Source: Hoylesella timonensis 4401737 = DSM 22865 = JCM 15640 (lineage in GTDB: Bacteria; Bacteroidota; Bacteroidia; Bacteroidales; Bacteroidaceae). Taken from it: a stretch of DNA of 52,268 nucleotides. Made by a program: the position numbers and the translations under genes. Below are positions 48,212 to 52,268 of this stretch, in pieces. Below the pieces are notes generated by a model. The model was not told the DNA's origin. It saw only the letters and a program-made list of their open reading frames with translations, and made no database searches. The stretch spans positions 91,576-143,843 of the forward strand of contig NZ_HG417097.1 in NCBI RefSeq assembly GCF_000455445.1, written 5' to 3'. Every line of letters begins with the position of its first letter. Positions within the stretch are counted from its first letter, which is position 1.

Positions 48212-49252
48212 CTATATATTCATCATCATAGGAACGACATATTTAGCCAAGCAATAACCACCGCCAATGAGCCAAACAAATAAGATGGCTGCCAACAGAA
48301 AAGGCTTGGCGCCTGCCTTCTTAAACTTGTCAAAACTGGTTTCAGCTCCTAAAGCTGTCATCGCCATGGTTAAGAGAAAGGTATCAAACTGATTGATTCC
48401 TTCCACCAAAGGAGTAGACAACAGATTGAACGAATTGAACCCTATAACGACCAAGAACAGAATGGCAAACCAAGGAATGGTAATCTTTGCCTTAGAAGTT
48501 TCCTGTCCATTGTTCTTAGAAAGATAGCGAGCAGTATTCCAACCTAAAATCAACAGCACGGGAACAAGCATCATCACGCGAATCATCTTCACGATAATAG
48601 CAGAATTGGAAACATCCTTTCCCATGGCATTGGCAGCTCCTACGACATGCGCTACTTCGTGAACAGTGGCACCCGTCATCAATCCCATTTGGTCGGGCGA
48701 CAAGTCAAAGATGCCGTTGCGATACAGCACAGGGTAGAGAAACATTGACAACGTACCGAATATAACGACCGTAGAGACAGCCACAGCGGTTTTATAAGGC
48801 TTTACCTGAAGGGCGGATTCGGCTCCTAACACAGCCGCAGCGCCACAGATTCCACTACCCACAGAGGTGAGCAAAGCAATACCTCGATCCATTCGCAACA
48901 GTTTTCCTATGAACACTCCACCACACACAGTGACCGTCACCACGATGGCATCTATGACAATGGCAGGCAAACCCACTGCGGTAACGTCCTGAAATGTAAG
49001 ACGAAAACCATAGAGGATGATGCCTATACGCAGGATACGTTTGGAACAGAAGTTGATACCAGGCACCCAAGTGTCTGGCAAATTGTTTCGCAAACTGTTG
49101 GCATAAAGCATACCAAGAATGATACCGACAATCATGGGACTCAATGACAGATTCTTCACAAACGCCATGTCACCAATATAGAAAGCGGCAAGGGAGAACA
49201 AAGTTATTAGGAGTACGCCATGTAGCATACTACTTCTTTTTTCACTAAACAT
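48212..49252 (-). CDS. YeiH/UPF0324-family membrane protein (putative sulfate exporter)
   Basis: A 346-residue inner-membrane protein with about ten membrane segments. Family marks include MIVGIILGMLYAN, GSGICGAAAVLGAE and the MTGATVHEVAHVVGAAN block. Members are annotated as putative sulfate exporters, but transport has rarely been shown. The start is placed at ATG 49252, because the upstream TTG at 49291 lies in the promoter -7 box. Monocistronic. Confidence 0.88.
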   Translation of the reverse strand: MFSEKRSSMLHGVLLITLFSLAAFYIGDMAFVKNLSLSPMIVGIILGMLYANSLRNNLPDTWVPGINFCSKRILRIGIILYGFRLTFQDVTAVGLPAIVIDAIVVTVTVCGGVFIGKLLRMDRGIALLTSVGSGICGAAAVLGAESALQVKPYKTAVAVSTVVIFGTLSMFLYPVLYRNGIFDLSPDQMGLMTGATVHEVAHVVGAANAMGKDVSNSAIIVKMIRVMMLVPVLLILGWNTARYLSKNNGQETSKAKITIPWFAILFLVVIGFNSFNLLSTPLVEGINQFDTFLLTMAMTALGAETSFDKFKKAGAKPFLLAAILFVWLIGGGYCLAKYVVPMMMNI

Positions 49253-49280
49253 AGACTTAAAACTTTTTATTATTGAGTTG

Positions 49281-49288
49281 CAAAGGTA
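49281..49288 (-). promoter_or_regulatory. -7 promoter element for the YeiH-family gene
   Basis: TACCTTTG on the minus strand, matching TAnnTTTG, about 28 bases before the chosen start codon. The -33 match is weak. Confidence 0.68.
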
Positions 49289-49360
49289 CAAAATGTTCCC
49301 TTACAAGAAACAGGCTTTGTCAAAAAAAGATTAAAGAAAATAGAGTTGCCGCCCTCAAGA

Positions 49361-50311
49361 CTATTGCTCATCCTTCTGTTCCTCGCTGTCATCGTCCCTT
49401 TCCTTCATGTTTCGTGGATGATGTTGCAATATCTCTTCACGCAAAGTAGTGGTATCAATGTGCATATATAACTCGGTTGTCCCTATGCTCTCGTGTCCCA
49501 ACATGGCTTGAATGGCACGCAAATCAGCACCACCTTTCAACAATTCGGTGGCGAAAGAATGACGAAGGGTGTGAGGAGAAATCGTTTTTGTAATACCAGC
49601 TGCTACAGCTTGCCGCTTGAGCATGATGAGAATCATGGTCCGAGTGAGGTGTTTCCCACGTCGGTTGAGAAACACATAATCCTCTTCTCCTTGCTGTATC
49701 TTCATTAAGTTTCGATCCACAAACCAATATTTCAGCTCCCTTATCGCCTTTGAAGAAATTGGCACCAAACGTTCTTTACTTCCCTTTCCCATGACACGGA
49801 CAAAGCCTTCCTCTAAATAGAGATTGGAAAGTTTGAGGTTCACCAACTCAGAAACACGCAAACCACACGAGAACAACACTTCTATAATCGTCTTATTGCG
49901 CTGTCCTTCGGGCTTGGAAAGGTCGATACACTTCTGTATTTGATCGATTTCATCGGTAGACAGTACTTCTGGGAGACGTTCACCGAGATGCGGAGACTCT
50001 AATAATTCGGTGGGATCTTGTTCTATTTCACCAGATAGCAACAGATATTTGTAAAACGAGCGAATGCCACTCAAGATACGAGCTTGTGAGGTGGGTCCTA
50101 TTTGATGTTCGTGCAACTGGACTGCAAAATGCTGCAAGTCATCCAAGCGCACGTCTAAAGGATTCATCTCTTGCTGTTCACAGAATGACAACAGCCAGCT
50201 CAAATCGCTTTGATAAGCAGCCAAAGTGTTGGGCGAGTAATTGCGTTCCAGCTTCAGATAGCGGGTATAAGACTTCACAATATCTGTGATTGTTTTCTTG
50301 TCACTTTCCAT
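49361..50311 (-). CDS. xerD: Tyrosine recombinase XerD
   Basis: A 316-residue site-specific recombinase. The N-terminal SAM-like core-binding domain (about 8-95, YTRYLKLERNYSPNTLAAY) is followed by the catalytic domain with Arg152 in SCGLRVSEL, SPHTLRHSFATELL (His and Arg), GHESIGTTELY and nucleophile Tyr282. XerC/XerD resolve chromosome dimers at dif; the opening and length fit XerD better than a mobile integrase. The start is set at ATG 50311; an upstream in-frame ATG at 50350 is possible. No partner recombinase or mobile element is adjacent. Confidence 0.92.
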   Translation of the reverse strand: MESDKKTITDIVKSYTRYLKLERNYSPNTLAAYQSDLSWLLSFCEQQEMNPLDVRLDDLQHFAVQLHEHQIGPTSQARILSGIRSFYKYLLLSGEIEQDPTELLESPHLGERLPEVLSTDEIDQIQKCIDLSKPEGQRNKTIIEVLFSCGLRVSELVNLKLSNLYLEEGFVRVMGKGSKERLVPISSKAIRELKYWFVDRNLMKIQQGEEDYVFLNRRGKHLTRTMILIMLKRQAVAAGITKTISPHTLRHSFATELLKGGADLRAIQAMLGHESIGTTELYMHIDTTTLREEILQHHPRNMKERDDDSEEQKDEQ

Positions 50312-50320
50312 TTTTATGCG

Positions 50321-50328
50321 TATTTTTG
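50321..50328 (+). promoter_or_regulatory. -7 promoter element for aroQ
   Basis: TATTTTTG, matching TAnnTTTG, 90 bp upstream of aroQ. The xerD promoter on the other strand lies downstream of it, so the two divergent transcripts would overlap. Confidence 0.6.
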
Positions 50329-50393
50329 CAACATACACATCCCTGTGCATTCACACAGATGACTTCTGTTTGGCAAGACATGTATGAACGATA

Positions 50394-50401
50394 CAAAGAT
50401 A
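50394..50401 (-). promoter_or_regulatory. -7 promoter element for xerD
   Basis: TATCTTTG on the minus strand, matching TAnnTTTG, about 82 bases before the xerD start. It sits between the aroQ promoter and the aroQ start codon. Confidence 0.65.
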
Positions 50402-50418
50402 ACTAAATCATACGAATT

Positions 50419-50835
50419 ATGAAAATTCAAATTATCAATGGACCAAACCTCAATTTATTAGGAAGTAGAGAACCTGACATCTATGGACAGACCTCGTTCC
50501 AAACTTTTTTTGAGGACTTGCAAAGCCAATATCCAGCGATAGAACTATCCTATTATCAAAGTAACATTGAAGGCGAATTGATTGATAAAATGCAAGAAGT
50601 AGGCTTCACCTACGATGGCATTATTCTCAATGCGGGTGCTTATACCCACACGAGTATTGCCTTGCTCGACTGTATTCGGTCTCTGAAGACAGAAGTGATA
50701 GAGGTTCACATCTCCAATGTCTATTCACGGGAGGATTTTCGACATAAAAGCATGATTTCATCGGCTTGCAAAGGCGTCATTGCTGGCTTTGGATTGAATT
50801 CGTATCGATTAGCAATAGAGGCAGTAGTTGGATAG
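50419..50835 (+). CDS. aroQ: 3-dehydroquinate dehydratase, type II
   Basis: A 138-residue dodecamer-forming enzyme of the shikimate pathway. Signatures: GPNLNLLGSREPDIYG with catalytic Tyr22, NAGAYTHTSIALLD (71-84) and EVHISNVYSREDFRHKS with active-site His97. Length is typical. Alone in the window among shikimate genes; a repeat-rich gap follows. Confidence 0.97.
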   Translation: MKIQIINGPNLNLLGSREPDIYGQTSFQTFFEDLQSQYPAIELSYYQSNIEGELIDKMQEVGFTYDGIILNAGAYTHTSIALLDCIRSLKTEVIEVHISNVYSREDFRHKSMISSACKGVIAGFGLNSYRLAIEAVVG

Positions 50836-50960
50836 TTGACGAGTGCACAAGTTCACAAATTCACGAGTGAATGGCTTGCTATTTGAATACTCGTTAACTT
50901 GTCAACTCGTCAACTTGTAAACTAAAGAACTTGTCAAATCGTCAACTAGTAAACTTAAAA
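50835..50960 (+). repeat. Repetitive inverted/tandem oligonucleotide region
   Basis: Built from variants of a 9-mer such as AACTTGTCA and its complement. The left half (50835-50874) carries GTTGACGAGT and ACAAGTT, the right half (50886-50917) their reverse complements, so the two halves can form a long imperfect stem. The forward units continue to about 50960. Confidence 0.65.
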
Positions 50961-50974
50961 ACTAAATTCTCCCC

Positions 50975-51616
50975 ATGAATCCTGATTTAGAAACTTATCT
51001 TCTCTCGCACATAGATGCCGAAGGAGACTACCTATATCAACTTTATCGAGCCACAAATATTCACACCGTGCATGGACGTATGGCGAGTGGGCATTTGCAA
51101 GGACGGCTGCTTAAGATGTTCGTAGAGATGATACAACCTAAGAATATCTTGGAAATCGGTACCTTTAGTGGCTACAGTGCCATTTGTATGGCAGAGGGAC
51201 TGGGTGAAGACGGTCGGCTTTACACGTTTGAAATCAACGATGAGATGGAGGACTTTACACGGCCATGGATAGAAAACAGTCCTGTTTCGTCAAAGATTCA
51301 TTTCATCATTGGCGATGCAAACGTGGGAGCACCCAAACTAAATGTCGTGTTTGACATGGCTTTTGTGGACGGTGACAAACGCACCTATATAGAGACATAC
51401 GAAACGGTATTGAAGCTATTGCGGCCTGGTGGATTCATTCTTGCCGACAACACGTTGTGGGATGGACATGTAATAGATCCGCATTATCAACACGATGCAC
51501 AAACACAAGGGATTGCCCAATTTAACGATTTCATCGCACAAGATGCACGAGTGGAAAAAGTTATCTTGCCCATTCGCGACGGTCTGACCATCATCAGGAA
51601 GAAGTTAAACGAGTGA
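50975..51616 (+). CDS. O-methyltransferase (class I SAM-dependent, COMT-like)
   Basis: A 213-residue cytoplasmic methyltransferase of the catechol/caffeoyl-CoA family. SAM-binding motif I is ILEIGTFSGYSAICMAE (about 54-70); FVDGDKRTYIE and GGFILADNTLWDG (about 150-162) hold the metal/substrate aspartates. The substrate is unknown. It lies 139 bp after aroQ, beyond a repeat-rich gap. Confidence 0.9.
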   Translation: MNPDLETYLLSHIDAEGDYLYQLYRATNIHTVHGRMASGHLQGRLLKMFVEMIQPKNILEIGTFSGYSAICMAEGLGEDGRLYTFEINDEMEDFTRPWIENSPVSSKIHFIIGDANVGAPKLNVVFDMAFVDGDKRTYIETYETVLKLLRPGGFILADNTLWDGHVIDPHYQHDAQTQGIAQFNDFIAQDARVEKVILPIRDGLTIIRKKLNE

Positions 51617-51650
51617 AAACAAGCTTCTAAAAAGACTAACAGATGGGTGA

Positions 51651-52268
51651 TCATTTGATAATCCTTGACTTTCCAAACACATACCGTGCTACATGTAACT
51701 TTTGCAAGATATAGGCAACGGTGAAACTGCCGACTACCGTAAACAGCAAAGCCACCAACATGAAAAGCATTCCTGACGGTTCGAACAACAGATAGGACTG
51801 AAACAGCTTGGAAAGCACCGTAAACATGGGAGAGAAAAGCAACAGGATAAGAGAATTTCTACCGATGAAAAGGGAGATTTTTGCTGCACCTTTGGGCAAA
51901 TAGGGATACAGCCAAAGCAAGAAAGAAATGACGAAATACACGATGAGCATGCCTCCTATGGTGTGCCGCTGAAGCGCATTTGGCACGCAAGTAGCAACTA
52001 ATACAATCCCTATGAACGACCACCATGCAGGGTGGAATGTATCAATGAACGGTCGATGATACAGACGCAACGCGACACCTACACAAAAATACACGGCATT
52101 GATCCAAGTAACAAGTCCCAAAAGTGCCAACACCCACAAACATAGCAACACGCCTAACAGCATCCATACACGATGATGACTCGCAAATTGGGCAACGACA
52201 TAAGTAACAATGCCACACAACATCAGCGTGTGCAGATACCAATAAGGACCCAAAGGGTGTAAAAACAG
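51651..52268 (-). CDS. Acyltransferase-family membrane protein, 3' end only
   Basis: The gene enters from the right edge; about 205 codons are visible, ending RYVFGKSRIIK. Several long hydrophobic segments and the LGPYWYLHTL motif fit the C-terminal part of acyltransferase 3-type integral membrane proteins, which modify surface sugars or peptidoglycan. The frame is open to the edge of the window, so the true start is outside. Identity is likely but not certain because the catalytic N-terminal part is missing. Confidence 0.7.
   Translation of the reverse strand: MFLHPLGPYWYLHTLMLCGIVTYVVAQFASHHRVWMLLGVLLCLWVLALLGLVTWINAVYFCVGVALRLYHRPFIDTFHPAWWSFIGIVLVATCVPNALQRHTIGGMLIVYFVISFLLWLYPYLPKGAAKISLFIGRNSLILLLFSPMFTVLSKLFQSYLLFEPSGMLFMLVALLFTVVGSFTVAYILQKLHVARYVFGKSRIIK

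Noticed and set aside
49361..50311. Integrase of a mobile element
   Set aside because: No attachment sites, cargo or phage genes nearby; sequence and length fit housekeeping XerD.
1..52268. A novel defence, secretion or mobile system
   Set aside because: Every large gene has a recognisable housekeeping or envelope family; none of the gaps holds a credible unknown gene cluster.

Overview
The window is a stretch of chromosome from a member of the Bacteroidota, most likely a Prevotella-like genus. Four things point there: many promoters with the phylum-specific -7 element TAnnTTTG (often with TTTG about 19-20 bases upstream), a general lack of Shine-Dalgarno sequences, a fused SecD-SecF, and families largely confined to this phylum (DUF6089, DUF6242, DUF3943, DUF4271, THUMP-like methyltransferase). 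It is mostly housekeeping DNA. I see no phage, insertion sequence, CRISPR array, secretion cluster or defence island.

Layout. 1-8600 is a minus-strand envelope operon: surface lipoprotein (DUF6242), DUF6089 outer-membrane protein, uppS, bamA, three Skp/OmpH-like chaperones and murI. 8565-9430 is a long gene-poor gap that ends with tRNA-Gln. HU (minus) and a rhomboid/endonuclease-exonuclease pair (plus) follow, then secDF and two tandem DUF3857/transglutaminase-like proteins. 19545-20343 is empty apart from a terminator and a repeat. Next come a heavy-metal P-type ATPase (minus) and a ruvB-coaD-ybeY operon (plus), which converges on a minus-strand S41 protease, a type IIA topoisomerase B subunit and a GNAT-like protein. 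After a small EamA-type protein and another repeat-bearing gap come VanX-like dipeptidase with a THUMP-like methyltransferase, and a DUF3943 protein. 34.8-39.98 kb looks like one minus-strand unit: metK, DUF4271, hemD, rnpA, yidD, tyrS. The rest holds an M16 peptidase, a serine-type sulfatase lipoprotein, a DEAD-box RNA helicase, a PfkB kinase, a YeiH-family protein, xerD, aroQ, an O-methyltransferase and the 3' end of an acyltransferase cut by the window edge.

How the genes fit together. The first operon combines peptidoglycan precursor supply (MurI, UppS) with outer-membrane assembly (BamA, Skp-like chaperones). SecDF and YidD serve protein insertion; RnpA, YbeY, TyrS and the helicase serve RNA processing and translation; RuvB, XerD, HU and the topoisomerase subunit serve DNA maintenance.

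Most interesting signals. (1) A dispersed palindromic intergenic repeat has two 113-bp copies about 89% identical and without gaps (68-180 plus, 19890-20002 minus), and two more diverged copies whose 71-bp core has the same length. (2) Two adjacent DUF3857/transglutaminase-like proteins, one with an intact Cys-His-Asp triad and one in which all three positions are replaced. (3) Crossing divergent promoters between xerD and aroQ. (4) A 14-bp perfect palindrome next to the PfkB kinase start. (5) Interleaved inverted repeats upstream of the sulfatase. I saw no clear novel multi-gene system; the repeat family and the live/dead pair are the best leads.
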